64,000 nucleotides of DNA from Arthrobacter sp. SLBN-83 (GCF_006715285.1 NZ_VFMX01000001.1:868001-932000); one strand, 5' to 3'. Shown: positions 35,885-45,079, counted from the first letter of the stretch. The notes: generated by a model from the sequence alone, not told the origin. Translations and numbers: made by a program.

Positions 35885-35927
35885 AAAAAAATCCCCGCAC
35901 GCCGTCTTGGCGCTGCGGGGATTTTTT
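35885..35927. terminator. Bidirectional intrinsic terminator
   Basis: AAAAAAATCCCCGCA and TGCGGGGATTTTTT pair around a CGCCGTCTTGGCGC apex that itself can pair (CGCC/GGCG). It is flanked by A-run and T-run and lies between convergent small genes, so it can stop both transcripts. Confidence 0.93.
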
Positions 35928-35940
35928 GCTGCTGGCGGGA

Positions 35941-36186
35941 CTAGCCGCGGCGGACCTGGACGCCGTCGGACTTCAGGAAAAGCTCCTTCTCCGCAGGACC
36001 TGACGGACCCGCCGGAACGAGCCAGAGGACGTTGCCGCTCTGCGACACCTCTTCCACTTCCCCGGCTGCCACAACATGCGCATGCTTGATGATCTCGACG
36101 TGGTCCCCGGCCTGGAGGGATTTCCAGTTGGACACCGCGGCGGAATGGGCATTGCGCCTCGACAGGACTGCCCCACGTGCTTTCAT
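35941..36186 (-). CDS. Small conserved protein of unknown function
   Basis: An 81-residue protein (MKARGAVLSRRNAHSAAVSNWKSLQAGDHVEIIKHAHVVAAGEVEEVSQSGNVLWLVP, ending KELFLKSDGVQVRRG). It is all-beta in character with the pattern GDHVEII...GEVEEVS...LWLVP, reminiscent of a small SH3/KOW-like barrel, but I cannot confirm a family. The ATG at 36186 is used; the open frame extends to 36222. No operon partner: it is followed by the shared terminator. Confidence 0.65.
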   Translation of the reverse strand: MKARGAVLSRRNAHSAAVSNWKSLQAGDHVEIIKHAHVVAAGEVEEVSQSGNVLWLVPAGPSGPAEKELFLKSDGVQVRRG

Positions 36187-36348
36187 TTGAACTTCTACCC
36201 CTTTGTATCGTTCTGCTGCCACAGCTTCTTTGATGTGACTTTCACTACACCTTCAGTTCTACTACACTCCCGGCGCCACGGCAGGCCGTGGCGCCGGAAA
36301 TTCCACCTTTCGGACGGGACTGCGGCAGGAGCTGAAGATCCTTCGGCG

Positions 36349-37941
36349 TCAGGCGAGGCGCCCGACGGCGGATTCGGCCGCGCGGAGCACGTCGCCTGAG
36401 GCCACCAGCCGGTCAGCCGCTTCCAGTTCCGGAGACAGGAACCGGTCCGTCCCCGGCCCGTCCACCACTTCCCGGAGGGCTGCCACGACCGCCGAACCTG
36501 CGGGTCCCGGCGTAAGGACACCCCCGGAGAGCTGCGTCCGGATGTCCAGCGCACGGGCCGACGTCACCAGTTCGATGGCCAGGACCCGGCGCAGGTTCTC
36601 CACGGCCTTGCGCAGCTTGCGCGCAGCGTGCCAGCCCATGGACACGTGGTCCTCCTGCATGGCGGAGCTTGGAATGGAGTCCACCGACGCCGGAACAGCC
36701 AGCCGCTTGTTGTCGGACACCAGGCCGGCCTGTGTGTATTGGGCGATCATCAGCCCGGAGTCCACGCCGGGGTCCGCGGCGAGGAAGGCGGGCAGGCCGT
36801 GCGACCGGGCCGGATCCAGCATCCGGTCTGTCCGGCGTTCGGCGATGGAGCTAAGGTCAGCGACGGCGATGGCCAGGTAGTCCAGCACGTACGCCACGGG
36901 TGCGCCGTGGAAGTTGCCGTTGGAGCTGACGCGGCCGTCGGGAAGCACCACCGGGTTGTCGATGGCTGCCGCCAGTTCGCGGGTGGCCACCAGCTCAGCG
37001 TGGTCCACGGTATCGCGCACCGCGCCGGCGACCTGGGGAGCGCAGCGCAGTGAGTAGGCGTCCTGCACCCGGGAGTCCCCCACCCTGTGCGAGGCCACGA
37101 TTGGGGAATCCGACAGCACGCGCAGCATGTTGTCCGCGCTGGCCGCCTGGCCCGGGTGCGGCCGGAGCGCGGCGTGCAGTTCGGGCAAAAACACCTGGTC
37201 GGTGCCCAGCAGGGCCTCGACGCTGAGCGCGGCGGTGATGTCCGCCGTCGACAGCAGCCGCCGGAGGTCCGCGATGGCCATCAAAAGCATGCCCAGCATG
37301 CCTTCGGTGCCGTTGACCAGCGCCAGCCCCTCTTTTTCGGCGAGGGTGACCGGCTCGATGCCGTGTTCTGCGAGCAGCTCAGCGACAGGCCGCTCGCCGC
37401 GCCCGCCGTACGTGACGCCGTCGGGCCCTTCCGCTTCGCCTTCCCCCATCAAAACCAGGGCGCAGTGCGAGAGCGGGGCCAGGTCGCCGGAGCAGCCCAG
37501 CGAACCGAACTCGCGGACCAACGGCGTGATGCCGGCATTGAGCACGTCAACCATGGTCTGCAGGACCACGGGGCGGACGCCGGTGCGGCCGGAGGCGAGG
37601 GTCTTGGCGCGCAGGAACATGATGCCGCGGACCACCTCGCGCTCCACCGCGGGGCCCATGCCGGCCGCGTGGCTGCGGATGAGGGACTTCTGCAGCTGGG
37701 TGCGCAGTTCGTTGGGGATGTGCCGGTTGGCCAGGGCGCCGAAACCGGTGGAGATGCCGTAGGCGGGGACATCGCTGGAGGCGAGGTCGTCGATGTGGGC
37801 GCGGACCTTGGCGACAGTTTCGAGGGTTTCGGGCGCGATGGTCACCTTGGCGCCCTCGCGGGCGACGGCGAGGACGTCCTCAGGTGTGACACCCGCCGGA
37901 CCAAGGGTGACGGTGAGCGGTTCGTGGGTAACGGTGGTCAT
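36349..37941 (-). CDS. hutH: Histidine ammonia-lyase
   Basis: A 530-residue aromatic ammonia-lyase that converts L-histidine to urocanate, the first step of histidine degradation. The cofactor-forming tripeptide lies in GSLGCSGDLAPLSH; it is Cys150-Ser151-Gly152 rather than the Ala-Ser-Gly of most families. From memory, Cys-Ser-Gly is also found in Streptomyces enzymes. The catalytic Tyr loop VPAYGISTGFGALAN is intact. The ATG at 37941 (MTTVTHEPL) with AGGAAA upstream is chosen. It is downstream of hutU, and a 58-bp palindrome ends 20 nt before its start codon. Confidence 0.95.
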   Translation of the reverse strand: MTTVTHEPLTVTLGPAGVTPEDVLAVAREGAKVTIAPETLETVAKVRAHIDDLASSDVPAYGISTGFGALANRHIPNELRTQLQKSLIRSHAAGMGPAVEREVVRGIMFLRAKTLASGRTGVRPVVLQTMVDVLNAGITPLVREFGSLGCSGDLAPLSHCALVLMGEGEAEGPDGVTYGGRGERPVAELLAEHGIEPVTLAEKEGLALVNGTEGMLGMLLMAIADLRRLLSTADITAALSVEALLGTDQVFLPELHAALRPHPGQAASADNMLRVLSDSPIVASHRVGDSRVQDAYSLRCAPQVAGAVRDTVDHAELVATRELAAAIDNPVVLPDGRVSSNGNFHGAPVAYVLDYLAIAVADLSSIAERRTDRMLDPARSHGLPAFLAADPGVDSGLMIAQYTQAGLVSDNKRLAVPASVDSIPSSAMQEDHVSMGWHAARKLRKAVENLRRVLAIELVTSARALDIRTQLSGGVLTPGPAGSAVVAALREVVDGPGTDRFLSPELEAADRLVASGDVLRAAESAVGRLA

Positions 37942-37960
37942 GTTTCCTACTTTTTTCTCG

Positions 37961-38018
37961 TCGATTGCTCCGTAGGGGCCCTTTTGAGGGTTCAAAACGG
38001 CACCTACGGAGCAATCGA
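37961..38018. repeat. 58-bp palindromic element, copy 1
   Basis: Two 27-nt arms (37961-37987, 37992-38018) pair with two mismatches around a 4-nt loop. The outer part of the right arm reads TACGGAGCAATCGA, and the inner part TCAAAACGGCACC. It lies between hutU and hutH, on the hut transcript, 20 nt before the hutH start. A second copy with the same geometry is at 49156-49213. Confidence 0.92.
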
Positions 38019-38036
38019 TGTGGAATTGGGGCTCGG

Positions 38037-39734
38037 TTAGCGGGATTCCTGCATGGGGATACGGACGCCGCGTTCCTTGGCAACATCCAGAGCCCGCTCG
38101 TAGCCGGCGTCGGCGTGGCGAATAACGCCCATGCCGGGGTCGTTGGTGAGGAGGCGCTCCAGTTTCTGGGCGGCGAGGTCGGTGCCGTCGGCGACGGAAA
38201 CTTGGCCTGCGTGGATGGAACGGCCGATGCCGACGCCGCCGCCGTGATGCAGGGACACCCAGGTTGCACCGGAAGCGGTGTTGAGCAGGGCGTTCAGCAT
38301 GGGCCAGTCGGCGATGGCGTCCGAACCGTCGGCCATGGCCTCGGTTTCCCGGTACGGGGAGGCGACGGAGCCGGAGTCCAGGTGATCGCGGCCGATGACG
38401 ATGGGTGCCTTGACCTTGCCTTCCTTGACGAGCTGGTTGAAGAGCAGCCCGGCCTTGGCGCGTTCGCCGTAACCCAGCCAGCAGATGCGTGCGGGCAGGC
38501 CTTCGAACTCCACGCGGTCCTGGGCGGCGTCGATCCAGCGGTGCAGGTGCTTGTTTTCGGGGAAGAGCTCCTTGATCGCTTCGTCCGTGACGCGGATGTC
38601 TTCGGGATCGCCGGAAAGTGCCACCCAGCGGAACGGACCAAGCCCCTCACAGAACAGCGGCCGGATGTAGGCCGGGACGAAGCCGGGGAATTCGAAGGCC
38701 CGCTCGTAGCCGCCCTTGCGGGCCTCATCGCGGATGGAGTTTCCGTAGTCGAAGACCTCCGCGCCAGCGTCCTGGAATTCCACCATGGCCTGGACGTGCC
38801 GTGCCATGGAGGCCTGGGCCTTCTTGGTGAAACCTTCCGGATCCGCTTCAGCCTCGCGGTGCCACTCGTCCACCGAGATGCCCTCGGGAAGGTAGGACAG
38901 GGGGTCGTGGGCGGAGGTCTGGTCGGTGACGATGTCCACACTGAGCTCGCCGGCCTTGTGGCGGCGCAGGATCTCGGGGAAGACCTCGGCGGCGTTGCCC
39001 ACGTAACCTACGGACCAGCCGCGGCCCTCTTCCTTGGCCTTGAGCACCTTGGCGATGGCGGCGTCGAGGTCGGTTTCCACTTCGTCCAGGTAGCGCTTGC
39101 CGGCACGGCGGCGCAGGCGGTTTTCGTCGACGTCGACGATCAGGCAGGCGCCTTCGTTCAGGGTGACGGCGAGCGGCTGGGCGCCGCCCATGCCGCCGCA
39201 GCCACCGGTGAGGGTCAACGTCCCGGCGAGCGTGCCGTTCTCGTCTCCGGTCAGCTTGCGCGCGATCGCGGCGAACGTTTCGAAGGTGCCCTGCAGGATG
39301 CCCTGGGTGCCGATGTAGATCCAGGAACCGGCCGTCATCTGGCCGTACATCATCAGGCCCTCGGCCTCGAGGCGGCGGAACTCGGGCCAGGTGGCCCAGT
39401 CGCCGACGAGGTTGGAGTTGGCCAGCAGCACCCGGGGCGCCCATTCGTTGGTGCGGAAGACGCCCACAGGCTTGCCGGACTGGACCAGGAGCGTTTCGTC
39501 CTTTTCCATGGTTTCCAGGGTGCGGGTGATGGCGTCGAATGCTGCCCAGGAGCGGACGGCGCGGCCGGTGCCGCCGTAGACCACCAGGTCATCGGGGCGT
39601 TCTGCCACCTCCGGGTCCAGGTTGTTCATCAGCATGCGCAGCGGCGCTTCGGTCTGCCAGGACTTAGCGGTGAGCTCGGTGCCGCGGGCTGCTTTGACCG
39701 GGCGGGCACCGGTGGTGAAATCGGCGGGTGCCAT
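38037..39734 (-). CDS. hutU: Urocanate hydratase
   Basis: A 565-residue NAD+-dependent urocanase, second step of histidine degradation (urocanate to imidazolonepropionate). Clear family stretches: [41 protein letters not shown] (NAD+ site), [36 protein letters not shown] (active-site Cys region) and [17 protein letters not shown]. The ATG at 39734 begins [18 protein letters not shown]. It follows iclR on the same strand with 126 bp between, in which an IclR-type operator lies. Confidence 0.96.
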   Translation of the reverse strand: MAPADFTTGARPVKAARGTELTAKSWQTEAPLRMLMNNLDPEVAERPDDLVVYGGTGRAVRSWAAFDAITRTLETMEKDETLLVQSGKPVGVFRTNEWAPRVLLANSNLVGDWATWPEFRRLEAEGLMMYGQMTAGSWIYIGTQGILQGTFETFAAIARKLTGDENGTLAGTLTLTGGCGGMGGAQPLAVTLNEGACLIVDVDENRLRRRAGKRYLDEVETDLDAAIAKVLKAKEEGRGWSVGYVGNAAEVFPEILRRHKAGELSVDIVTDQTSAHDPLSYLPEGISVDEWHREAEADPEGFTKKAQASMARHVQAMVEFQDAGAEVFDYGNSIRDEARKGGYERAFEFPGFVPAYIRPLFCEGLGPFRWVALSGDPEDIRVTDEAIKELFPENKHLHRWIDAAQDRVEFEGLPARICWLGYGERAKAGLLFNQLVKEGKVKAPIVIGRDHLDSGSVASPYRETEAMADGSDAIADWPMLNALLNTASGATWVSLHHGGGVGIGRSIHAGQVSVADGTDLAAQKLERLLTNDPGMGVIRHADAGYERALDVAKERGVRIPMQESR

Positions 39735-39831
39735 GGTGGGCTCCTTCGGGTGATTGTCTGGTTGGGGAAAGAAGTTCTGTATCAACTAAAGCCCTTCGGG
39801 TCGGGCCTCCACAGGGCTTTCGTCGTTGTTT

Positions 39832-39849
39832 TGTCCGGTATTCCAGACG
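39832..39849. promoter_or_regulatory. IclR-type operator, hutU side
   Basis: TGTCCGGTATTCCAGACG, a 5-bp dyad (GTCxG..CxGAC) with central GGTATT. It is 98-115 nt before the hutU ATG, close to the iclR stop. Two related copies sit upstream of iclR. Confidence 0.65.
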
Positions 39850-39860
39850 CGCGCAGGAGG

Positions 39861-40718
39861 CTATTTGCCGGGGCGGCCGTGAATGCGCACGGAGAGCTCG
39901 TCGGCCACTTTTTGGACGCGGGCGGCCAGCACGGGCCACTCCTCCGCGGGCAGCTTGTCCTCGAGGAAGGTGACCGCGACGGCGGCCGTGGGCCAGCCCA
40001 GATGATCGGTGACGGCGGCGGCGATGGAGCCGAAGCCGGGGGTGACCTCGCCGTGTTCGGTGGCGTACCCGCGTTGCCGAACTTGGTCCAGGTGGGAGGA
40101 CAGGGCCGAGTACTTCATGATGGCTCCCTCCACCTCATGTCGTGCCGTGAAGGCCGCGGCATTCGGATAGAGCGCGCGCACCTGGGATTTGGGCAGCGCG
40201 GCCAGGATGGCGCGGCCGCTGGCGGTGAGGTGGCTGGGAAGGCGGACGCCGACGTCGGTCACGAGGGACGGGCGGTTCTTGGCCCGCTCCTCCACGATGT
40301 AGAGCACGTCCCGCCCGTGCAGCACGGCGAGGTGTGCGCTCTCGCCAATAGCGTCAACGAGGCTCGCAAGCAGGGGGCGGCCCAAGCGCGACAACGGTTC
40401 CTGCCGGGAGTAGGCAGAACTGAGTTCGAAAGCACTGATGCCCAGCCCGTACCGTTGCTCCTCATGGAGATGCAGGACGAAGCCATTGGCCTCCATCACC
40501 CCCAGCAGGTGATAGACGCTTGACCTCGGCAGGTCCAGACTGGAGGCGATCTGGGATGCCGCCATGGGGCCTCGCCGCGAAGCCAGCAGCTTGAGGATGC
40601 GCAGGGTGTTTTCCGCGGCAGGAACTTTCGACGATGCCTTCGCGGACACCCTGGGAGCCTGGGCTTCGGCGTTTGATGTTGCGGAGCCCCGTGGTGCGGT
40701 GCTTAGTGCAGTAGTCAT
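39861..40718 (-). CDS. IclR-family regulator of histidine utilisation
   Basis: A 285-residue regulator with an N-terminal winged helix (AENTLRILKLLASRRGPMAASQIASSLDLPRSSVYHLLGVME) and a GAF-like IclR effector domain (YGLGISAFELSSAYSRQEPLSRLGRP, FTARHEVEGAIMKYSALSSHLDQVRQRGYATEHGE). It is first in the iclR-hutU-hutH direction and has operator-like sequences before itself and before hutU, consistent with autoregulation and hut control. The effector is presumably histidine or urocanate (inferred). Confidence 0.92.
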   Translation of the reverse strand: MTTALSTAPRGSATSNAEAQAPRVSAKASSKVPAAENTLRILKLLASRRGPMAASQIASSLDLPRSSVYHLLGVMEANGFVLHLHEEQRYGLGISAFELSSAYSRQEPLSRLGRPLLASLVDAIGESAHLAVLHGRDVLYIVEERAKNRPSLVTDVGVRLPSHLTASGRAILAALPKSQVRALYPNAAAFTARHEVEGAIMKYSALSSHLDQVRQRGYATEHGEVTPGFGSIAAAVTDHLGWPTAAVAVTFLEDKLPAEEWPVLAARVQKVADELSVRIHGRPGK

Positions 40719-40746
40719 AGAGTGGAGGGGTCTTTCTGGCTAGCTC

Positions 40747-40764
40747 TGTCCGGTATCCCGTACT
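40747..40764. promoter_or_regulatory. IclR-type operator upstream of iclR (site 1)
   Basis: TGTCCGGTATCCCGTACT, which matches the hutU-side site at 13 of 18 positions, including all of TGTCCGGTAT. It lies 28 nt before the iclR start. Confidence 0.6.
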
Positions 40765-40813
40765 CAAGCATGCGCCTACTGGCCGGCCGTGACGACCCTC
40801 AATCCTGGTCAAT

Positions 40814-40831
40814 CGTCTGTAATACCAGACA
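40814..40831. promoter_or_regulatory. IclR-type operator upstream of iclR (site 2)
   Basis: On the minus strand TGTCTGGTATTACAGACG, the best dyad of the set (GTCTG/CAGAC) and 16 of 18 identical to the hutU-side site. It is about 95 nt upstream of the iclR start and 67 bp from site 1. Confidence 0.65.
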
Positions 40832-40875
40832 TGCCTCTTCCGTAGCAGGACGCGTGTCCACTGGCACCCGGAACG

Positions 40876-42348
40876 CTAGGCGTTGGCGCGGAGGAACCGC
40901 TCAAGGGCATCCTCCCAAGGGGACCCTCGATGATGAACGACGTCTATGCCGCCGGCTGACAGACCCTCCGGCCATCGTGTCGGTTCCCAGTCCTGGTGTT
41001 CACTTTGATAGTGGCGGCCGCTGGGTGAGACCCAGCCGGGTGGCTCGTTCTTTGTGGCAGGCGTGGGTTTCCACCCGGTGGCGTGTCGAAGCTTGTGGTG
41101 TTTGGGGCAGGGCTGTCCCAGGTTCGATAGCCCAGTGGGGCCGCCGTCGGCCCAGGCCAGGAGGTGGTCGGCGTCGTTGTCCATCGAGGTGTTGCTGCAC
41201 CCCGGGAACGGGCACTTGCCGTCCCGCATCCGCAACCAGGCCCGCATCGCCCCGGTCACCCGGTAGCTCTTCCGCCCAATCTCCAAGGGTGCACCGTCCC
41301 GCGGATCCACAAATACCCGGTAAAACGACGTCGCCCCGTTCGCGACCAAATCCCGGGCCATCGACGGCGGGATCGGCCCGTACCCGTCCAGCATCGCCGG
41401 TTCATCGGTCAACCCAATCAGGGAGAACACCGGAACCGTGACCAGAACCTGCGCACTGATTGGTGAGGAGGGGCTCTCCTTGGTAGCGCCGTTGGTGGGA
41501 CTGCCATTGGCACCAGTACCGCTACCTTGCGTGAGGCTGCCACTGCCGAGGATCGCCTCGGCGAACGTGTCGGCCCGCAACTGGGCCATGGTGCGGGACT
41601 CCTGGGGGCCCTGCAGTGACCGGGACATTGCGGTGAGCCGGTTCCACCCGGCCAACGCCTGAGCCGCCGGCAGACACGCGGACAGCCACGCCATCCCGTC
41701 CTGGTCCGGCCGGAACTCCACCCGCCGCTCCACCACCCCCTTGACATGGCGCTTCTCAATGCTCTCCGCATGGTGGCGTTCCCGCCACGTCCTGGCCTTG
41801 GCCCGAAACCGGTGCGCCGGCAGCTGCCCCACTGGGCACCCCCGCGCCGCATCCGGGGCCTCCGGGTCCAGGAAATGCGCCTCCAACGCCGCCGCACCGG
41901 CAGCATCAAGGCAGGCGGCCTCGTCCGCCATCACCACCGCGTGCTGCCACGACAGGGACCCGGCCTGCAGCCCCGCAAGGGTCCGCGGCAACCAAGTAAC
42001 AACGGCGTGCGAAGCAGCCAGGAACGACGACGCCGCCCGCGGCCCCAACGCCAACACACACCCAATTTCCGCCGCGACCGCCATCTCCTGCGCCTGCACC
42101 GGCACATCCGGCCCCGCAACAACAGAGGCGCTCTCCGCGTACTTCACCGCAGCCTTCGCCTTCAAACCAGCGAACCCGGCCTCAACCACCCGGGCACCAG
42201 CCAGAACGTCCAGGCACCCATCAGCCGAACCAGCCAACGGATCAGCCACCGAAAACGCCTCAGAACCACACCCGTCAACCTCAGCGTTCAACACAGCAAG
42301 GGCAGCCCGAATGTCCGCATAAGCCTTAGCCACCGCCGCCCTTCCCAT
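40876..42348 (-). CDS. HNH nuclease-domain protein with DUF222 (13E12 type)
   Basis: A 490-residue protein. The N-terminal 300 residues form the helical DUF222 region (RAALAVLNAEVDGCGSEAFSVADPLAG; HHAESIEKRHVKGVVERRVEFRP). The C-terminal HNH motif has two zinc cysteines (CPFPGCSN), DADHLLAWADGG and CPKHHKLRHATGW. This family is abundant and repetitive in actinobacteria; it is not a group I intron homing enzyme and its role is unknown. The ATG at 42348 is used, with GTG at 42354 as an alternative. The gene has no evident partner. Confidence 0.9.
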   Translation of the reverse strand: MGRAAVAKAYADIRAALAVLNAEVDGCGSEAFSVADPLAGSADGCLDVLAGARVVEAGFAGLKAKAAVKYAESASVVAGPDVPVQAQEMAVAAEIGCVLALGPRAASSFLAASHAVVTWLPRTLAGLQAGSLSWQHAVVMADEAACLDAAGAAALEAHFLDPEAPDAARGCPVGQLPAHRFRAKARTWRERHHAESIEKRHVKGVVERRVEFRPDQDGMAWLSACLPAAQALAGWNRLTAMSRSLQGPQESRTMAQLRADTFAEAILGSGSLTQGSGTGANGSPTNGATKESPSSPISAQVLVTVPVFSLIGLTDEPAMLDGYGPIPPSMARDLVANGATSFYRVFVDPRDGAPLEIGRKSYRVTGAMRAWLRMRDGKCPFPGCSNTSMDNDADHLLAWADGGPTGLSNLGQPCPKHHKLRHATGWKPTPATKNEPPGWVSPSGRHYQSEHQDWEPTRWPEGLSAGGIDVVHHRGSPWEDALERFLRANA

Positions 42349-42433
42349 AAACACATCATCGCGCGAGGGTCCGACAATCCATGGCGGACAGCCCTGCCGG
42401 CTGCGTCCCGTCGTACGCATCTCGCGGCCGACA

Positions 42434-42449
42434 GTCTGTAACCGAAGAC
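42434..42449. promoter_or_regulatory. Weaker IclR-type operator upstream of the amino-acid permease
   Basis: GTCTGTAACCGAAGAC retains the outer GTCT/AGAC halves and TAA-C core of the operators near iclR (GTCTGTAATACCAGAC). It lies 88 nt before the permease ATG, between the permease and the divergent HNH gene. It would tie the permease to the hut regulator, but the match is weaker than for the other sites. Confidence 0.4.
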
Positions 42450-42536
42450 ACCAACACCGCGTGAGCCTCATCACGACAGGGCCGGAAATGGTCTGCTGGT
42501 TACCGGCTCCCCTCCCAAAGACGAGAAGGTAACTCT

Positions 42537-44021
42537 ATGCAACCCACCCCAGCCCGGACCGAAAGTCCGGTGGAAAAGCAAAAGCCGGCAGCCGTCGTCG
42601 GACAAGCGCTAAGCCGTGGCCTGAATGTCCGGCACATCCGCTTCATGGCCCTCGGCTCGGCGATCGGCACCGGCCTTTTTTATGGCTCGGCCTCGGCGAT
42701 CCAGAAGGCCGGCCCGGCCGTGCTGCTGGCTTACATCATCGGCGGCGCGGCCGTGTTCATGGTGATGCGCGCCCTCGGCGAAATGGCGGTGCGGCATCCG
42801 GTATCCGGGTCCTTCAGCCAGTATGCGAGCCGCTACCTGGGCCCCCTTGCCGGCTTCGTGACCGGCTGGACATACGTTTTCGAGATGGCGATCGTGGCCA
42901 TCGCCGACGTCACTGCCTTCAGCATCTACATGGGTTTTTGGTTCCCGCAGGTGGACCGCTGGATCTGGATCCTCGCCGTCATCTGCTTCCTTGCGGCCTT
43001 GAACCTGCTCAGCGTGAAGGTCTTCGGCGAGCTCGAGTTCTGGTTCTCACTGATCAAGGTCGCAGCGATCATCGCCATGATTGCAGGCGGCGCAGCGATC
43101 ATCATTTTCGGCTTCCAGGCGGCCGATTCCCCGGTCGCCCCGGGCCTGGGCAACCTGGTTGAGCACGGCGGCCTGTTCCCCAACGGCTTCGAAGGCCTCC
43201 TGGCATCCTTCGCCGTGGTGATGTTCGCTTTCGGCGGCGTGGAGACGCTGGGAATTACGGCCGGTGAGGCTGCGGACCCCAAGAAGGTCATTCCCAAGGC
43301 CGTCAACACCGTCCCCGTCCGGGTGCTGCTGTTCTACGTCCTCACCCTGGGCGTCCTGATGAGCCTCTTCCCGTGGGACCAGGTGGGCACCAGCGGCAGT
43401 CCGTTCGTTCAGATTTTCAGCAGCCTGGGCATCCCGGCCGCGCCGCACATCCTCAACGCGGTGGTCATCACGGCCGCCCTCTCGGCCATCAACAGCGACA
43501 TCTTCGGCGCCGGACGCATCCTCTTCGGACTCTCCAACCAGGGCCACGCGCCCGCCGCCTTCGGCAAGGTCTCCCGGCACGGCGTGCCGTGGATGACCGT
43601 GGTCATGATGGCGGGCATCCTGCTGGTGGGCGTGGTCCTCAACGCTGTCATTCCGGAGGATGTGTTCCTGGTGATTGCCTCGATCGCGACCTTCGCGACG
43701 GTCTGGGTTTGGGTCATGATCCTCGCGTCCCATGTGGCCATGAAGAGGGAGATCGCGCGGAAGGGCCTGCCGGCGTCGGAATTCCCGTCGCCGTGGTGGC
43801 CTGCCGCTTCCGTGCTCACCATTGCCTTCATGGCGCTGGTGATCGGCGTCCTGGGTGCCTTCGAGGACACCCGGATCGCCCTCTACGTTGGCGCGGCGTG
43901 GCTGGGGCTGCTGGTCCTGGCCTACCGCATGTGGATCAAGGGTGACGGACGACGGCGGGCCCACCTTGAGGATGAAACGTCGCCGCTGCCGGTGGTCTCC
44001 TTGGCCGGCCGAACCAACTAA
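42537..44021 (+). CDS. APC-family amino-acid permease (possible histidine permease)
   Basis: A 494-residue transporter of the AAT group with 12 helices. It opens with [36 protein letters not shown], the family signature around the substrate site, followed by [21 protein letters not shown]. Such proteins import histidine, proline, GABA or aromatic amino acids with protons. Proximity to the hut operon and a weak IclR-like operator upstream point to histidine, but that is inference. A hairpin terminator follows. Confidence 0.9.
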   Translation: MQPTPARTESPVEKQKPAAVVGQALSRGLNVRHIRFMALGSAIGTGLFYGSASAIQKAGPAVLLAYIIGGAAVFMVMRALGEMAVRHPVSGSFSQYASRYLGPLAGFVTGWTYVFEMAIVAIADVTAFSIYMGFWFPQVDRWIWILAVICFLAALNLLSVKVFGELEFWFSLIKVAAIIAMIAGGAAIIIFGFQAADSPVAPGLGNLVEHGGLFPNGFEGLLASFAVVMFAFGGVETLGITAGEAADPKKVIPKAVNTVPVRVLLFYVLTLGVLMSLFPWDQVGTSGSPFVQIFSSLGIPAAPHILNAVVITAALSAINSDIFGAGRILFGLSNQGHAPAAFGKVSRHGVPWMTVVMMAGILLVGVVLNAVIPEDVFLVIASIATFATVWVWVMILASHVAMKREIARKGLPASEFPSPWWPAASVLTIAFMALVIGVLGAFEDTRIALYVGAAWLGLLVLAYRMWIKGDGRRRAHLEDETSPLPVVSLAGRTN

Positions 44022-44051
44022 GGCCAGGCTAGTCTCCCAGGCAAAAGCTAA

Positions 44052-44087
44052 AGGTGCCCGGTCCCCCAAAGAGGGCCGGGCACCTCG
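44052..44087. terminator. Hairpin between the permease and the quinone oxidoreductase gene
   Basis: AGGTGCCCGG pairs with CCGGGCACCT (10 bp) and an inner CCC/GGG can extend the stem. It separates convergent genes. The T-run is weak, so efficiency is uncertain. Confidence 0.6.
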
Positions 44088-44097
44088 CGTTTCTGTC

Positions 44098-44961
44098 CTA
44101 GGCGGAAGCAGCGGCGGAGCGGACGGCCTGACCGAGCGACGTCGTCGGACGCCCGATCAGCCGGCGGAGATCGCCGGTGCTGACCAGGAGGTCGCCGCGG
44201 GCAATGCCCAGGTCCGAGTCCGCGAGGATCTCCGCGAAGGCGCCGGGCACGCCCACACCGGTGAGCACGCCAACGTATTCCTCCGCGGGCAGGTCGTTGT
44301 ATGTAACGATCCTTCCGGTGGCAGTGCTGATCTCCGCCGCCAGGTCCGCCATGCTGAAAGCGTCGTCGCCGCCCAGTTCGTAGACCTTGCCGGCCTGGCC
44401 GCCGGCCACCAGGACTGCGGCGGCGGCGTGGGCGTAGTCCACCCGCGCGGCTGCGCTGACCTTCCCCTCCCCCGCGCTGCCGGCGAGCGCTCCCTGGGCG
44501 AGCGTTCCGGCCAACTGCTCCGTGTAGTTCTCCAGGTACCAGCCGTTGCGCAGCAACACGAAAGGCACGCCGGATCCGCGCAGCAGCGCCTCGGTTGCCT
44601 TGTGCTCATCGGCCAGCTTCATGGCCGTGGTGTCCGCGTTGGCGATGCTGGTGTAGGCCAGCAGCTCTACGCCCTCCGCCTTGGCGGCTTCAATGACGGT
44701 CCGGTGCTGCTGGACCCGCTGTCCCACTTCGCTGCCGGAGATGAGCAGCACCCGTTCGGCGCCCTTGAGGGTGGCTGCCACTGAGTCGGCGTCGGCGTAG
44801 TCCATAGGCTTCACCTGTACCCCGCGCTCCGCGAAGTCCGAAAGCTTTCCCACCGAACGGCCAGCTGCGACGATCTCCTCCGCGGGTACTCCCCGCTCCA
44901 GAAGGGCTTCCAGAACGTGCCGGCCCAACTGTCCAGTGGCGCCGGTAACAACAATGCTCAC
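44098..44961 (-). CDS. NmrA-type NAD(P)H:quinone oxidoreductase (QOR2/YtfG-like)
   Basis: A 287-residue Rossmann protein of the atypical SDR/NmrA group: SIVVTGATGQLGRHVLEALLERG (dinucleotide site), YTSIANADTTAMKLADEHKATE, and RNGWYLENYTEQLAG. This matches YtfG/QOR2, which reduces quinones with NADPH. GTG at 44961 is chosen because the dinucleotide motif starts right there; the frame is open much further upstream, into the divergent HxlR gene. Divergence from a HxlR regulator is the standard ytfG-ytfH arrangement. Confidence 0.88.
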   Translation of the reverse strand: MSIVVTGATGQLGRHVLEALLERGVPAEEIVAAGRSVGKLSDFAERGVQVKPMDYADADSVAATLKGAERVLLISGSEVGQRVQQHRTVIEAAKAEGVELLAYTSIANADTTAMKLADEHKATEALLRGSGVPFVLLRNGWYLENYTEQLAGTLAQGALAGSAGEGKVSAAARVDYAHAAAAVLVAGGQAGKVYELGGDDAFSMADLAAEISTATGRIVTYNDLPAEEYVGVLTGVGVPGAFAEILADSDLGIARGDLLVSTGDLRRLIGRPTTSLGQAVRSAAASA

Positions 44962-45040
44962 GATGATTCCTTTCGGTATTTGCTCTGCCGAAGGGCACAA
45001 CCACTGCCCGCGGGCAGAACTTCCCCAAAGGCAGTACGCA

Positions 45041-45072
45041 CTTCTAAGTAAGGTACTGACCTTTAGGTAAGC
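45041..45072. promoter_or_regulatory. Direct repeats in the HxlR/quinone oxidoreductase divergent promoter
   Basis: CTTCTAAGTAAGG at 45041 and CTTTAGGTAAG at 45061 form a direct repeat with a 20-bp spacing (CTTnTARGTAAG, two helical turns). They end just before the HxlR start at 45080 and are likely HxlR-binding half-sites overlapping the promoters. Confidence 0.55.
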
Positions 45073-45079
45073 TGGGTGC

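Noticed and set aside
36349..37941. Cys-Ser-Gly instead of Ala-Ser-Gly in histidine ammonia-lyase as a defect
   Set aside because: I recall Cys-Ser-Gly in other actinobacterial enzymes; the surrounding motif is perfect. It is probably a normal variant that still forms the cofactor.
37965..40523. Very long open frame (852 codons) on the plus strand
   Set aside because: It runs antisense to hutU and iclR, which have complete family motifs; its translation is Gly/Gln/Asp-rich and resembles nothing. It is a shadow of GC-rich codons.
40876..42348. HNH protein as a homing endonuclease or mobile element
   Set aside because: It has the DUF222/13E12 layout, common as stand-alone chromosomal genes in actinobacteria. 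No intron, intein or terminal repeats are seen.
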